A stretch of DNA of 64,000 bases from Dryocosmus kuriphilus (GCA_038277395.1 CM076196.1:28475935-28539934), one strand, 5' to 3'. Positions 1-11,843 are shown, counted from the stretch's first letter. The notes: a model not told the origin generated them from the letters alone. Made by a program: numbers and translations.

Positions 1-890
1 GAAAGAAGTGAAGTGGAGTCAGATCAGGGGACCTGGCTGGTCGCTCCATAGTTCCTCTGCGACCTATCCAACGATTCCTAAGTACTAAATCTAGGTAGCC
101 TCTCACAATCACCTGAAAATGAGCAGATACACCATCATGCTGGTACCAAACCTCATTAAAATCATCACAAGCTATTTCCTGAATCGCTGGGAATATTTGT
201 TCCTGCAGTAATTCCAGATATCTTAGTCCATCTAAATTTTCGTCAATGAAAAAGGGTCCAACTATTCGATCCCTAAAAACACCTGCCCAAACATTCAATT
301 TTTGCGGGTATTGCGTGTAATGTTCTTATAGCCAATTAAGATTTTCAGTGCTCCAATATCTGCAATTGTGGCAATTGAGATCACCGTTAAGGTGAAATGT
401 TGATTCGTCTGAAAAAACGATGAGTGACTGAAAATTAGAATTCTGAACAATTCTTTCCATCATGTTCTCACAAAATTCAACTCGCCGGTCAAAATTATCT
501 TCATTTACATCTTGATAAAGGTGCATTTTGTAAGGGTGAAATTTAATGAGCTTTAAATTCCTAAAAATTGACACTCGATTAATTTCAAGCTGTTGAGAGG
601 CCTTCCTAAGAGTTAAATGCGGATCTTCGACAAAAGACTGGGCCACTTCCATTTGCGGCTCTTCTGGGGTTTCAGTTTTTGGCCTTCCAGATTTTGGACG
701 GTTCTTATTAGTCCCAGTTTCTTCAAATCTTCTGATAGTTTTAGAGACAGTGGATTTGCTAATGCCTGTTAAGATTCTCGAAACGTTTCATTAAATAACT
801 GTACTACATCGTCATACGACCTACATCTATCACCCCAGCCTCTCGTCTTTAATAAAGAAACTCTCTCTTGTTCTGTTAGAAAAGCCGTGG
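1..890 (-). pseudogene. Tc1/mariner-type DDE transposase, 3'-truncated by window edge
   Basis: This is a cut-and-paste transposase read on the minus strand from about 890 down to the window start. The N-terminus has a helix-turn-helix-like stretch (QERVSLLKTRGWGD, then LFNETF), followed by a second one (ISKSTVSKTIRRFEETG) and a basic RPKSGRPK linker. The DDE core shows FSDESTFHLNG (first D), WYQHDGVSAHF (second D) and RSPDLTPLHFF (third D), with about 36 residues between the second and third. It is broken: a frame change near 783 separates LFNETF from VSRILTG, and a stop lies near 325. The C-terminus is outside the window, so the element's right end could not be examined. Motif order supports the superfamily; the subfamily is not determined. 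Confidence 0.85.
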
Positions 891-948
891 TGAATGAAAG
901 AAATAAAATAACAGATTTTAAAGACTCCCAGGAAGAACTATTAAGAAA

Positions 949-1168
949 CAGCAATTGCGCCCCCCAAAAAAGGAACTCCACCAACTCTCCTGAAAAGGAC
1001 TGCTAGAAGTGCTAAAGCAGCGAAAGTAACTGTTTTGGAATATCCTAAAAAGGAGTATTGAAAAGCAGCAACCGCGCCAAAAAAAGTTAAACTCCACTAT
1101 CTACCTGAAAAAGACTGTTAGAGAGGCCACAGCAGCAAAAGTATCTGTTTTTCAATTATCCTCAAAAG
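949..1168. repeat. Two diverged tandem copies of a ~113-bp unit
   Basis: Both copies contain the run CTCC-ACC-CTGAAAA-GACTG-TAGA followed by CAGCA/GAAAGTA-CTGTTTT and a CCTAAAAAGG/CCTCAAAAGG end. The first copy runs about 949-1060 and the second about 1061-1168. It lies just upstream of the start of the neighbouring transposase pseudogene and may be part of that element's 5' end. Confidence 0.6.
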
Positions 1169-1188
1169 GCATACTTTAGAGTATGTTA

Positions 1189-1475
1189 CACGGGTGGCGG
1201 ACAAGGTTTTCAAAAAATCGACCAGTTTGCGCCAAATTTGGTGTGCGGGGGTTTTTGGGATCGCTGATCACGAATCTGAAATCAGTTTTTGAAAATTATT
1301 AATCCAGGATGGCGGAACCAAGACGGCAGACAAGATTTTCAAAAAATCCAACAATTTACGCCTTTGGTGTAAAACTGGGACTAATAAGAATCGTCCATAA
1401 TCTGACTGGGATCGCTAGGAGCTACCCTACAGTGGCTGTAATTTTTCAAGATTCTTAAAAAAATCTTTTTAAAAT
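1189..1475. repeat. Diverged relatives of the GGTCGCTGAT satellite
   Basis: The segment has the phrase GGGGTTTTTGGGATCGCTGAT with GAATCTGAAATCAG after it, and two GGCGGA/GGCAGACAAG-TTTTCAAAAAAT phrases about 120 bp apart. This is a degenerate form of the tandem unit that is regular at 2394-3360. Confidence 0.5.
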
Positions 1476-2040
1476 GACCTTGAAAGCCTGGTTCAAGGCC
1501 AAGAGCATGATTATGGACAAAGTCACACTTGAATGTTAAATTTCCTGCTCTTTCCAAATCCGAAATAAAAGATGGGGATTCCCATTTGAAAAAACAAGCG
1601 TGACCTTGGAATGACCTTGGATTTCATGGTCAAGGTTAAGCTTCAAGATAAAATTTCCCGCTCTTTCCACATCCATAATGAAAGATGGGGGTTCTCAACT
1701 GAAAAAACAAGTATAAATTAGGAATGACCTTGAAGGTAATGGTCAAGGACGTGGTCAGGGTCATACATGAACGTCAAATTTCCTGCTATTTCCAAATTCG
1801 CAATAAAAAATGGGACTTCCCATTAAAAAAATTGAAGAGGGTTCCCATTTGAAAAAAAATATTGACCTTGGAATGACCTTGAAGTTCATGGTCAAGGACA
1901 TGGTGTGGATCGTACTTGAACGTAAAATTTCCTGTTCTTTCCAAATCCGCAATAAAAAATGGGGCTTCTCATTTAAAAAATTGAATTTGACCTAGATCTG
2001 ACTTCAAGGTCGTGTTCATGGTCAAACCAAGGTCGCCATT
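1476..2040. repeat. Tandem repeat with GACCTTGAA/CATGGTCAAGG phrases, 4 copies
   Basis: The phrase AAATTTCC(T/C)G(C/T)TCTTTCC starts at about 1538, 1651, 1776 and 1925, giving spacings of 113, 125 and 149 bp. Between them are TGACCTTGGAATGACCTTG and TTCATGGTCAAGGA blocks, which are partly inverted with respect to each other (CCTTGA against TCAAGG). Small reading frames here are by-products of the repeat. No coding function is supported. Confidence 0.75.
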
Positions 2041-2150
2041 GTGTAGCCAGGGAAAAATCCTAAAACTTTTGTATTTAATATTTTTCAAAAGAAATTCATT
2101 CCCGATGAGTTATTCAGGGGTTTCCCTACTTTTGTGCCACCCTATATATA

Positions 2151-3793
2151 TGGGGCATTCTATGTCAAACCGATCACCCCCCCTGTCCAAAATTTGGGGG
2201 ATTCAAACAATCTCTTGTTGGGCTTAAATTGTAGCTATACATGTGTTCTTTCATTTGAACCGTGGCCTTTTAGAAAATCCAATATGGCGGACTCAACATG
2301 GCGGCTGAAGTTGATGAAAATCTCATCGTAAAATATTTAAACGTCAATAAAATATTTAAAATTCATTCGATTTTCAGGAAAGTCAATATCTGGAGGTTTT
2401 TTGGGTCGCTGATTACGAATCTGAAGTCATAATTTTTAAAAATGTCTAAAATCCAAGATGGAGGATTTAATATGGCGGCTATAAAATGCAAAAAGTTTTT
2501 TTATTTGCATGACACTTGACACTTGGGGGTTTTTTGGGTCGCTGATTTCAGTTTTAGAATTTAAATTAAAAAATTCAAAATGGCGGGTTCAAAATTGCGT
2601 CTATAAAATGCAAAAAGTTTTTTGATTTGCATGACGCTTGACACTTGGGGGTTTTCTGGGTCGCTGATTTCAGTTTTAAAATTTAAATTCAAAAATTCAA
2701 AATGGCGGGTTCAAAATGGCGTCTATAAAATGCAAAAAGTTTTTTGATTTGCATGACGCTTGATACTTTGGGGTTTTCTGGGTCGCTGATTTCAGTTTTA
2801 AAATTTAAATTCAAAAATTCAAAATGGCGGGGTTTAAAATGGCGTCTATAAAATGCAAAAAGTTTTTTGATTTGCATGACGCTCGAGACATGGGGGTTTT
2901 CTGGGTCGCTGATTTCAGTTTTAAAATTTAAATTCAAAAATTCAAAATGGCGGGTTCAAAATGGCGTCTATAAAATGCAAAAAGTTTTTTGATTTGCATG
3001 ACGCTCGATACTTGGGGGTTTTCTGGGTCGCTGATTTCAGTTTTAAAATTTAAATTCAAAAATTCAAAATGACGGGTTTAAAATGGCGTCTATAAAATGC
3101 AAAAAGTTTTTTGATTTGCATGACGCTCGACACATGGGGGTTTTCTGGGTCGCTGATTTCAGTTTTAAAATTTAAATTCAAAAATTCAAAATGGCGGGTT
3201 CTAAATGGCGGATGTAAAATGCAAAAAGTTATTTGATTTGCATAAGACTTGACACTTGGGTGTTTTCTGGGTCACTGATTTCGAATCCGTAATTCAAATT
3301 TAAAAATTTTAAATGTCCGGTTCAAAATGGTAGATCGGAAATGAGAAAAGCGATTTGATTTTAATTTTCAAACATTATTTACACATTCCATTTACGTTAT
3401 TTCTGCATTTTTTCCTACCATTTTTCGACTCCCGAAACGATGTGAATAGTGTGGTATCAAAAAGCCTAATGATCTATTTAATTTTACAGAAACTGCATCT
3501 GTTATGATGCTAAAAGAGTTATAAAACGATTTTCAAAGTCTCCTGTGGGAGTCGAATTTTCTTTAAAGAACACTTGAACTTTGGATTCAATTTTTGATCC
3601 TATTCTTGATTCGCCATCATGTGCTATGCATGTGCCGCCATGTTGAGTCCGCCATATTGGATTTTCTAAAAGGCCACGGTTCAAATGAAAGTGCACATGT
3701 ATAGCTACAATTTAAGCCCAACAAGAGATTTTTTGAATCCTCCAAATTTTGGACAGGGGGGGGGGGGTGATCGGTTTGACAAAGAATGCCCCA
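2151..3793. mobile_element. Foldback-type element with ~160-bp inverted ends
   Basis: The ends are long inverted repeats, about 2151-2310 and 3634-3793, which match at roughly 95 percent by eye. Both begin TGGGGCATTCT-TGTCAAACC and pass through GATCACCCC, TTGGGCTTAAATTGTAGC and CCGTGGCCTTTTAGAAAATCC. Outside both ends is a TATATATA run, so the target was probably TA-rich, and a target-site duplication cannot be separated from it. The C/G tract in the arms differs in length: 7 at the left, about 12 at the right. The middle is mostly the 122-bp satellite. No transposase is encoded. Confidence 0.75.
2394..3360. repeat. 122-bp satellite, about 8 units, ATGGCGG-rich
   Basis: The phrase GGGTTTTCTGGGTCGCTGAT begins near 2394, 2527, 2649, 2771, 2894, 3016, 3138 and 3260. 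After the first, more diverged step of 133 bp the spacing is 122-123 bp. Each unit also has AAAATTTAAATTCAAAAATTC, one or two AAAATGGCG(G) phrases and GCAAAAAGTTTTTTGATTTG. The open frame at 2689-2937 on the minus strand is just two units read through and is not a gene. Confidence 0.9.
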
Positions 3794-4295
3794 TATATAT
3801 ATATATGTACGTATAATTTTAGAAAAGCTATTAAATTTTGAGACCCATGGTACGATGAACGAAATGGTGAAGGAAGAATTTTTGCCTAGAGCAATAAATT
3901 ACTCACGCAGACACTTGGGTAAAGAAACAAGGAAAAAGCAAAACAATCGATTGTATATTTCCTTAACTTACGGGGATTTTTCTACTGGAAGGTCCGCATT
4001 TCACAATATTCAACTAGCATTGCTATTTGTCAATTCTCTTTGAGTAGATTCTAAAACAAGAGATTGAAAGATAGTATTTTTCTAAATTTTAGTGATGCAG
4101 AAAGAAGTATTTTTCCTTCTTAAAAATAAAAAATTTATAGAATATTTATCGCACAAAAAACGCAGAATTTTATTTTCATCCCCTAATTTTCGAATTTTCG
4201 CACAATCATCGCATGATTTGGAATTTTTATTAAATAATAACAAAGTAATTGACTTTACTTTTTTTCCATTTTCAATAATAAATATTATTTAAAAT
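3794..4295. other. Unassigned AT-rich spacer
   Basis: It holds an open frame on the plus strand up to 4043 (85 codons), with no recognisable domain and a start inside the TA repeat, and another at 4092-4292, which is low-complexity Phe/Lys/Asn. Neither is supported as a gene. Confidence 0.4.
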
Positions 4296-4516
4296 ATTGG
4301 TGTTATTTTATCGACCAAGATGATTAAATGATTAATTTCTGATTTTAATATTCATCGATTACTGGTCTAAATAATTATTTGGTGAAACGAGAAAAAATCT
4401 ACCTCGGCCCGGATTTGATTTTTCTCGTTTCTCCAAAAAAGTATTTAGACGGGTAATCAATAAAAATTTAACATCAGAAATTATTTAATTATTCTTTTCG
4501 ATAAAATAACACCAAT
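4296..4516. mobile_element. 221-bp palindromic MITE
   Basis: The ends are ATTGGTGTTATTTTATCG and its complement. The arms pair over about 100 bp: AAATTATTTAATT, GTCTAAATA and GAAACGAGAAAAA(T) blocks recur inverted. The short centre is ACCTCGGCCCG. It is almost all hairpin with no coding capacity. A clear target-site duplication was not resolved, so the superfamily is unknown. Confidence 0.75.
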
Positions 4517-4579
4517 CTTTTAAATTATAGCCAGATTCGGTTAATTTATTCAAATTGAAATTTCACATGCATAGATGTA

Positions 4580-5891
4580 CGGGGTGTGTTCAAAAAGTAA
4601 GGTGACTTTTAATTTTCCGAAAAAAAAATATTTATTTATTCATCAATTATTATGTTGTCCTCTTCAAAGTTATCCCCTCAGATAAAATACACTTGTGCCA
4701 ACGCTTTTTCCAATCCTCGAAGTACTTCCGATAAGCACTTTTTGGTATAGCCTTGAGTCTTCTTCCAACGATCTATCCTTTATCTCCTCACTCGTTGCAA
4801 ATCTCAGTCCTTTCACGAGTCTCTTCAGTTTTGGGAAGAGGAAAAAGTCACAGGGGGCCAAATCCGGTGAATATGGTGGCTGAGGCATGATTGTGGTTTT
4901 GTTTTTGGCCAAAGTCACGCACAAGAAACGATGAGTGAGCAGATGCATTGTCGTGATGCAAAAACCATGAACTGTTTTTCCACAATTCCGGAAATTTTTG
5001 TCGTATTGCTTCTCGCAAACAGGGCACAGCTTCAAGGTATTACTCCTTATTGTCCGTGCGACCTTGTGGTAAGAACTTTTGATGTACTACGCCACGGTAA
5101 TCGAAGAAAACAGTAAGCAAAACTTTGACATTTGATCGAACTTGACGTGCTTTCTTCGGTCTTGGCTCTTCCGGGTTCTTCCTTTGGGACGATTGAACTT
5201 CGGTTTCGACGTCATAAACGTATACCCATGATTCGTCACCAGTTATAACCCTTTTTAGCATATCAGGATCATTCTTGACGTCATTTAATAACTCTTGAGC
5301 GATGCTCATTCGACGGTTCTTTTGGTCAAAATTAAGCAGTTTCGGAACAAATTTCACTGCCACCCGTTTCGTGCCCAAAAAATCAGAAAAAATTGCATGG
5401 CACGATCCAACCGAGATGCCGACGTCTTCAGCAACTTCCCTAACAGTGATTTGACGATTCTGCAACACCATATTCTTCACTTCTTCAACGCTTTCATCAT
5501 TTATTCACGTGCTGGGACGTCCAGAGCGAGATTCGTCATTGGTGACTTCTCGGCCTTCTTGGACGAGCTTGTACCACTTATGTATAAAGATTGTTTTGCT
5601 CACAGTAGACTCACCCTATGCCACTGTCAACATTTCAAGTGTTTTGGAGCACTTAATTCCATTTTTTACACAAAATTTTATGCAAGTTCTCTGATCCACT
5701 TTCTTCGAGAGCAGAAAATCAGAGATCACACCTAACACTTCTAGCCTTTACGCTTCTCACAAACAAACTAAAAATTCTATACACATATGTTCGGGATAAG
5801 TGTACCAATATAAAATTTAAAAAAAATTGAAGATCGAATGTACCTATCCCGCTAAATTTCAAAAGTCACCCTACTTTTTGAACACATCTCG
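4580..5891 (-). mobile_element. Full-length mariner element, 1312 bp
   Basis: The inverted ends match over about 31 bp: CGGGGTGTGTTCAAAAAG at the left, and the complement of a CGAGATGTGTTCAAAAAG end at the right, each followed by TA-GGTGACTTTT. TA flanks both sides (4578-4579 and 5892-5893), as expected for mariner. Outside the TA the flanks are GATG and CATC, so the original target was the palindrome GATGTACATC. The transposase within is on the minus strand and is broken. Confidence 0.92.
4662..5735 (-). pseudogene. mariner (DD34D) transposase
   Basis: Minus-strand transposase. The N-terminal helix-turn-helix starts near DQRTCIKFCVKNGIK, followed by HKWYKLVQEGREVTNDESRS and GRPST. The catalytic core has ITGDESWVYVYDVETE (first D) and QPPYSPDLAPCDFFLFPKL (third D). 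The second D lies in the damaged stretch near 4960-5035, where the frame changes. Stops lie near 5610 and 5507, with another frame change near the 3' end, where the usual EDWKKRWHKCI-type tail can be read in a different frame. It cannot make active transposase. Long plus-strand frames opposite it are antisense shadows. Confidence 0.9.
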
Positions 5892-6055
5892 TACATCCGC
5901 GTCATTCTGCCGAATGTGAAACGATCTACTAAGCACAAACATGATTTTCAGTCAAACTAACTTCAGAAAATTGAATTAATAGTTTCACGTTTGAGGTCAT
6001 GTAAAAGGTAACAGTTTTTCGATTACTGATCATTGTACCTTATTTCACCTATCTA

Positions 6056-9000
6056 CAGAAGCGGACTAAGCCTGTCAGAGGCCCGAGGTGGCAAAACTAA
6101 ATGAGGCCCATGGTCTTAGAAGTGTATCTAACAAATAATTGTAGTTTACTTACATACATATAGCATATAGATATGGGTGAGGCAGTTAGAATACGAATCA
6201 ACCACAAACAATATATAGTTTTCAATTTCTCTAAGTAGCTATTTGACATATTTTCCTGCCTTCATTTTACTGAATTCCTCAATAACTTCAGTAAAATCTA
6301 CATATTTCATTTGAAAGCATGGTCAGATTGACAAGTCGCTTTTGACTCATCGTAGATCGAAGATAACTTTTTATTAGTTTAAGTTTGGAAAAGCTTCTCT
6401 CACATGATGCAACTGAGATGCAAATGGTCAAGTAGTATTGAAGTGCAAGTGATGTACAGGGTAATGATTCACTGAAGCCCCATTTTACTATAAATTGAAG
6501 GGTTTCGTGGGCTATCTATCTGTCATCAACGTCTACACTCGTATCGGTGGCAAGTAGATGCCTGCGGTTTTATTTTATTTCTTGCAGCACCTGCTCCTTA
6601 TCAAACTCGTCGTAAATTTGTACCAGATTGTCCAGTGCTACAGCCAGAGCTTCATCGGAAGCTTCTAGCATAAACTTTGTTTCGACAATTTGGATAATTT
6701 TGTTGATTTCTTTCATGGCCGTGTATCGTTACGACAATTCTTGTATAAAGCGGACTATGCATTCAAACATTGATCGACGTCCTTCTTCTTGAATTGTTAA
6801 TCCAGCATCACGAGCTGGTTCACCCGGAATTGTTTTTTATCCTCCTTCTTCCTCGTCCCTCGATGCTAATGTTCATACCACTGCATTTTTTAGTGCCAAA
6901 AGTAACAGCACTGTCTATAATCGTGGTTCATTCGGTCACTTAATACTCATTCAGGCCTTTTAGTTTGGTGAGTCCTTTATCCAAAGTCATTTTTGGAGAC
7001 TTTAGATATTTTTGGACTAAATTGACTTCCTGCATTATCCTGTGCCAAAATTTGATGTAGATCACAAATGTAAAATCACATACAGCTGGCAGAAGCAAGC
7101 TTGCTGCTGATCTGGCATCAAGGTTTGCTTTTGATGGATCTTGCATATTTTCCAAAGTACTCACAATTGTTTTTACATTTTCCTTTACGACTTTTACTGA
7201 ATCGCAATGAGCGCTCCAGAGAGTATCAGATAAATGTTCAAAACTTGCTCCTGTTTTTCTTTAAGTAATTCCCATCTCTGTGTCGATGACGGGAAGAATG
7301 AATATAATTTATCTAGAGTTCCAAAACATGTGACGTTGGAAGGAGCGCATGTGAATGCATGGACTGCGCAAAGATTCAAGGACTGATTGACACAGGAACT
7401 GAACAGTGATTTTGGATTGACTTCTCGGATTTTTCGTTGCAATCCTCCATGTATACCTGACATTGATGTGGTATTGTCATAACCTTGAGCCCTGTACAAC
7501 GCAATATCTATCCCATCTTTTTCCAGCTTCTGCTGAATGTCTTTTGACATATCCTCTGCAGTTCTTCAAACACAAAAAAAACCTAAGATAGATTTTCGAA
7601 CTTCCACAATGTCGTCTTCTATACATTAAGCGCGTATCTAATGATTTGACTCATTTGGTCTGTTTTACGTTTTTCGGGAGTGCTGACAAACATGATTCAG
7701 TAATAATAAGCCTTTTTTATATCTGAAATAATTTTTTTCTTTACGTGTTCACCCAAACAAAAAATAAATTCATTTTGTATACCTTGTGACAAGTGAAAAG
7801 GTACTGTCTTTGACCAGCCAGCGGACTCTTCAAGTTTTAAGCAATGCTCTTTCAACAATGGATCATATTTCGCTATCAGTTGCACCAATCCTAAAAAGCC
7901 CCTGTTTTCTGAAGTAACGTCTTCACGATGACCGCGGAAAGCAAGATTTTGTTGGGCTAAAAATAGTGTTATATCAAAAAGGCGACGTAAAATGTTCCTC
8001 CACTTCTTGGTTTCATCGTTAATAACCTTCAAATTATCTTTATACATGGTTTTATTAAGTTTCAAGCCCATAGTCAATGTTTTCCTTTTTTCTAAATTTG
8101 ATATATGTTCAGGCGACGATTCATGAGCTGTGGTACCCTCGGATTCAACTTCCACCACTGACAGAAGTCAGAAATCAATTTAATAATGTTATTTTCACTC
8201 TCAGGTGCAAATAAATGGCAGCAATAACAATACAGTTTCTTTGTTGATGGTGAGTAGAGCATCCATTTCCTTAAATATTTAGGCTCGTTTAAATGTGAGT
8301 AAAACCACGATGAAGTTAAAAAACGATGTTTTCCCTTAGTGCGTTCACTTGGTCTTTCTATAGATTTAAAAGGTCCCTCCATATTTTGATATATTTCGCT
8401 ACCCTTTTCGATAATCGAAATTCTGATATGCTCTGAAACAGGTATTGGCCAATATGTAGTATCATTAGGTGAAGAAAAACTAAGTTAGAATCATTAGAGA
8501 CATGTTTTTTCTCAATAATTTTCTCATCATTACTAGTTTTATCATCTTGTTTCTCAATGTCACTTACGTCGAGATCTTCCTTAAAATTACATGCAGCAAA
8601 CTTATCACCTATGTTTGTAGTCTCAACATCAATTATTTGTACACTGGAGCCAGATTCAACAGTTTGGCCCTCTTTCTTTTCTTTACGGTCGGTAGGTATT
8701 TGGATAAAGACCTACAGTTGGTAAAACAGTAAGGTACCTTCTTAACTCCAAAAAACTGCTCTAGTTGAATTGTTTAATTATACATAAAATCAATTCTACC
8801 TGTAACTATAACTTTTTGCAAAGGACTGAGGAGAGTAGAAAAATTTACAAAGTGTGAATTAAATGAAACTGAAACCGAGTTTACTGTATGTCGTAGTAAT
8901 GAAGAGGCCTATATACTCAGCAGTTGGTGGATTTCGGCTAAATAGATACTATAAAGATAGATAGCAGCAGAAGTAGTTTTAATTTTGTACCCATAGGTAC

Positions 9001-9247
9001 AAAATTAAAAATGTAAAAATTAAATTGTATAACATTTTAGCTTAAAAATTATAAATCATCGGTATAAGCTCTTTTTTGTTTGTAATTACGGGGCGTCGAA
9101 CTTCAAACTGCCTTTTACTTACTTACTCAACATGTTTTTTAGCCTTACTTGGGATTTGATTAAAAGAACATGTCGAGATTTAGAGGCCCCACAGGACCAG
9201 AGACCGGGACGGGCTGCCCCCTCCGCCACCTGCTTAGTCCGCCACTG
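6056..9247 (-). mobile_element. hAT element, 3.19 kb
   Basis: The ends are CAGAAGCGGACTAAGC at the left and the complement of CAGTGGCGGACTAAGC at the right. They are flanked by CCTATCTA and GCTACCTA, which match at 6 of 8 positions and look like an aged 8-bp duplication. The element contains one broken transposase gene on the minus strand. It belongs to the same broad group as the hAT at 19485-23129, but clearly not to the same copy lineage. Confidence 0.85.
6230..8520 (-). pseudogene. hAT transposase, TTF-zinc-finger/DUF4371 type (ZMYM1-like)
   Basis: Read from about 8520 downward, the parts appear in the order expected of this hAT group. First comes a TTF-type zinc finger (RKWMLYSPSTKKLYCYCCHLF). 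Next is a DUF4371 region (FDITLFLAQQNLAFRG, then FLGLVQLIAKYDPLLKEH). Then come GYDNTTSMSGIHGG and VNQSLNLCAVHA in the catalytic region, and FGTLDKLYSFF. Last is the hAT dimerisation block (SVASCERSFSKLKLIKSYL, MSQKRLVNLTMLS) near 6320-6420. Many stops and frame changes separate these blocks, so it is inactive. Further N-terminal remnants rich in Asp, Lys and Glu lie at about 8500-8620. Confidence 0.88.
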
Positions 9248-10279
9248 GCTACCTAGCTTTCGTTTTTCGACGAGGAACCTCATCAGGATAAAGTTATAAG
9301 GACTCCTCATATTGACTACAATAATATAAATATAACAAGCTTTTCAATTAAATATATGAAGTATAACACTATTAACCATAATACATAACCTAGCTTACCA
9401 AAACAGAACGCCGACTGCAAAGCAGGGTAGTTTGTTGACCACATATTTAACATTAAATAGTTAAAAAACCATTTTACTTTTAAAACATTGAGAAAGAGCA
9501 TCTCTCCCAAGTAAAAAATTAATTACGATAATGCTAAATAGATCTACATCGAGGTCTGTGAAGCGATGTTGGAACATTTTACTTAGAGACCTTGTAGAAG
9601 AGAATTCTGACGTAGCAAGGTATATAACCTGTATGACAAGATGGCGACACAGCGCCAGTAATTCAAATGTCAGCATTATTATTGTACAATGATATCGTGA
9701 AGTTTGTTTTCCAATTTATTTAATTTTTGTACGTAGATAAGGTAAGGCTATGATAAATTTTACTCAGATGTTCTACTTCAGATCTTTTGTTAACAGGTGG
9801 TTTTTGACTATGAAAGACATCAACTTGAAGTTTCTTTTTTTTTTGTAATTTCGTTCATAACTAAGAAATTTAGTTGTATTGAAAACAAAACTATGGTACC
9901 CTTTATGAGAATGTATAACCAATGCCGTTTGAGGTTATGCTAGCCGAATTCTTAATTTTATCATTAAATTCAGTATCGATACAACAAATTCTTTTATAAC
10001 TAATCTTCTGCGTTAGTATTCTCTTATTATTTTCAGAAGTTATCACGCTAAAATGATAGTGTCTTACAAAATGAGTTTGATAGACTTTTACCAAATTTTA
10101 CCAATCCGAAAATAACGCGTCACATTTGGCCAGGCTCACCATTAGTAAATATACCAAAAACATAGCCTCTAACTTTAATCATCGTCTATTTTGATGACTA
10201 TGTGGATGTTAAAGGGCAAAGTGTATTGCTGTGGTAATTATAAAACTCTTTGAATGCATTGTTATTGGTTTTAAACATG

Positions 10280-10474
10280 CCATTTGCAATGGAGCATCGA
10301 AAATCCACAAGTTTGGGAGGTTGTTGCGTCAACGATTGTGACTCCAAAGTGAATATAAGTTTCAATTTATGTTCCTATAAAGTGTCAAAGCTTAGAAATG
10401 TAAAAATCACAAGGCAAAACTTATTTGGAAAAACTGAAGTGCCAGATAAAGGGAATGAATGGTGGAGAAAATGA
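10280..10474 (+). pseudogene. Possible THAP-like zinc-finger remnant
   Basis: A short plus-strand frame has GGCCVNDCDSKVNISFNLCS followed by a basic segment (KLRNVKITRQ) and a stop. The C-x3-C start with a following Phe resembles the first half of a THAP DNA-binding domain, but the Trp, Pro and C-terminal Cys/His parts cannot be confirmed. It could be chance. Confidence 0.2.
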
Positions 10475-11048
10475 AATATTAATGAGAATAACAGCAATAA
10501 TTTAATTGTATCCACTGACACAACAACACCCGGAACTTGTTGAATGTCTATGTCGGTGTGCCCACTTCGTTTTTGAAGGAAATAATCATCAACTCGAAGG
10601 CGTTTATAATGGTAACATCAATGCACTTTAGCTACACAAATTATCTAGGTGCAAAAATAACATGTTCTAAACTTTAAAAAGTCAAAACAATTTTATTTAA
10701 GAAGAAAAAGAAGTAGGTGTCAAATATTTTAATAAAATGTACAAACTTAATGTGTAAGATTTTTAGAAAATAAATATTTGTGTTCAACTTAATAATTGCC
10801 CATGCAGAATCTTTGAATTTCAAGGTATCGTTTTTCTTTTAAACTTTACGGTTGAAATATTTTCAGAAACGAAGAATCTGCAGGTTTCTTTCATTTCTGC
10901 ACACACCATATATAAAAATCTTTCCTATTATATTCTGAGATGAGGATACTTGAGATTGTAGCCTTCAATTGGAGAACTGTCACGCTTGTTGAGTGGTCAA
11001 ATAAAAACGAAATTGCTCCTTTACCGAACTTTGTCAAACCGGGTTTCA

Positions 11049-11052
<4 letters not shown>

Positions 11053-11086
<34 letters not shown>

Positions 11087-11090
11087 CTCC
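11053..11090. repeat. (TA)19 microsatellite
   Basis: Uninterrupted TA dinucleotide run. Confidence 0.97.
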
Positions 11091-11843
11091 TCTATATGAG
11101 ATACACGAAAAGTCGATAAAGTTCACGTGCTGACTTACATTAAAGAGTACGTGCTGCTTTACTATTGAAATGCAATTAGCATATCAAACTTCCGCAATTT
11201 CTTGAATGCATTTAGATCTCGCTACTTTTACCTTTCTGTTGATTTTCATGATGATTTTCATGCAAATTGCAAATAAATATCTCTATACTAGTGTTTCTGT
11301 TTGCTTTTGCTTTTAATTTTAAACTAATTAAATAATAACTAGCGTAATCATTCGCATGCTACGCGTTTAATTTCTTATGTTCAAGGGCAAAACAATTTTA
11401 GTGGAAGTTCCAATTGTTCTCGCCTCCAAAAAATATCTTTTCAATGACTTTCAAGGGAGCATTCGCATATTACGTGATTCCACAAAGTTCATTTGTAGAG
11501 TGAAGTTATAATCTGTAGAGAGGCAGCTTTATAGAGCAGATTGACCATTACTCTTATAAAAATACTTTTTAGAGACAAGAACTAATTGTATTCAACATCG
11601 ACCAAATTTACATTATCCGTTTCTACAATGAAACCTCGTTCACTTCCTTGACCCCTTGTACAAAGACCGGTTAAACATTCTTAGAAAACCAATCATTACT
11701 GGCCTATTCTACACGATCGAATTATACAATGATTGATTCATTACGAAAAAACTAATACATTATATTTATTTCTACACTACTCGTTTGAACATGAAAGTAA
11801 ACATGTACATATTTCCAGTTCCATTGCATAATGTTCAATTATA

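Larger units (their letters stand above)
9248..11843. other. 2.6-kb AT-rich spacer, little recognised
   Basis: Apart from a TA repeat (11053-11090) and a doubtful THAP-like remnant (10280-10474), I see no gene, structural RNA or element ends here. Open frames are under 75 codons and AT-driven. Confidence 0.4.

Noticed and set aside
2689..2937. 82-codon minus-strand frame with internal repeat
   Set aside because: Two read-through units of the 122-bp satellite.
2394..3360. CRISPR-like direct repeat array
   Set aside because: Whole units repeat, with no unique spacers, and the context is eukaryotic.
5295..5735. 146-codon plus-strand frame
   Set aside because: Antisense of the mariner transposase pseudogene.
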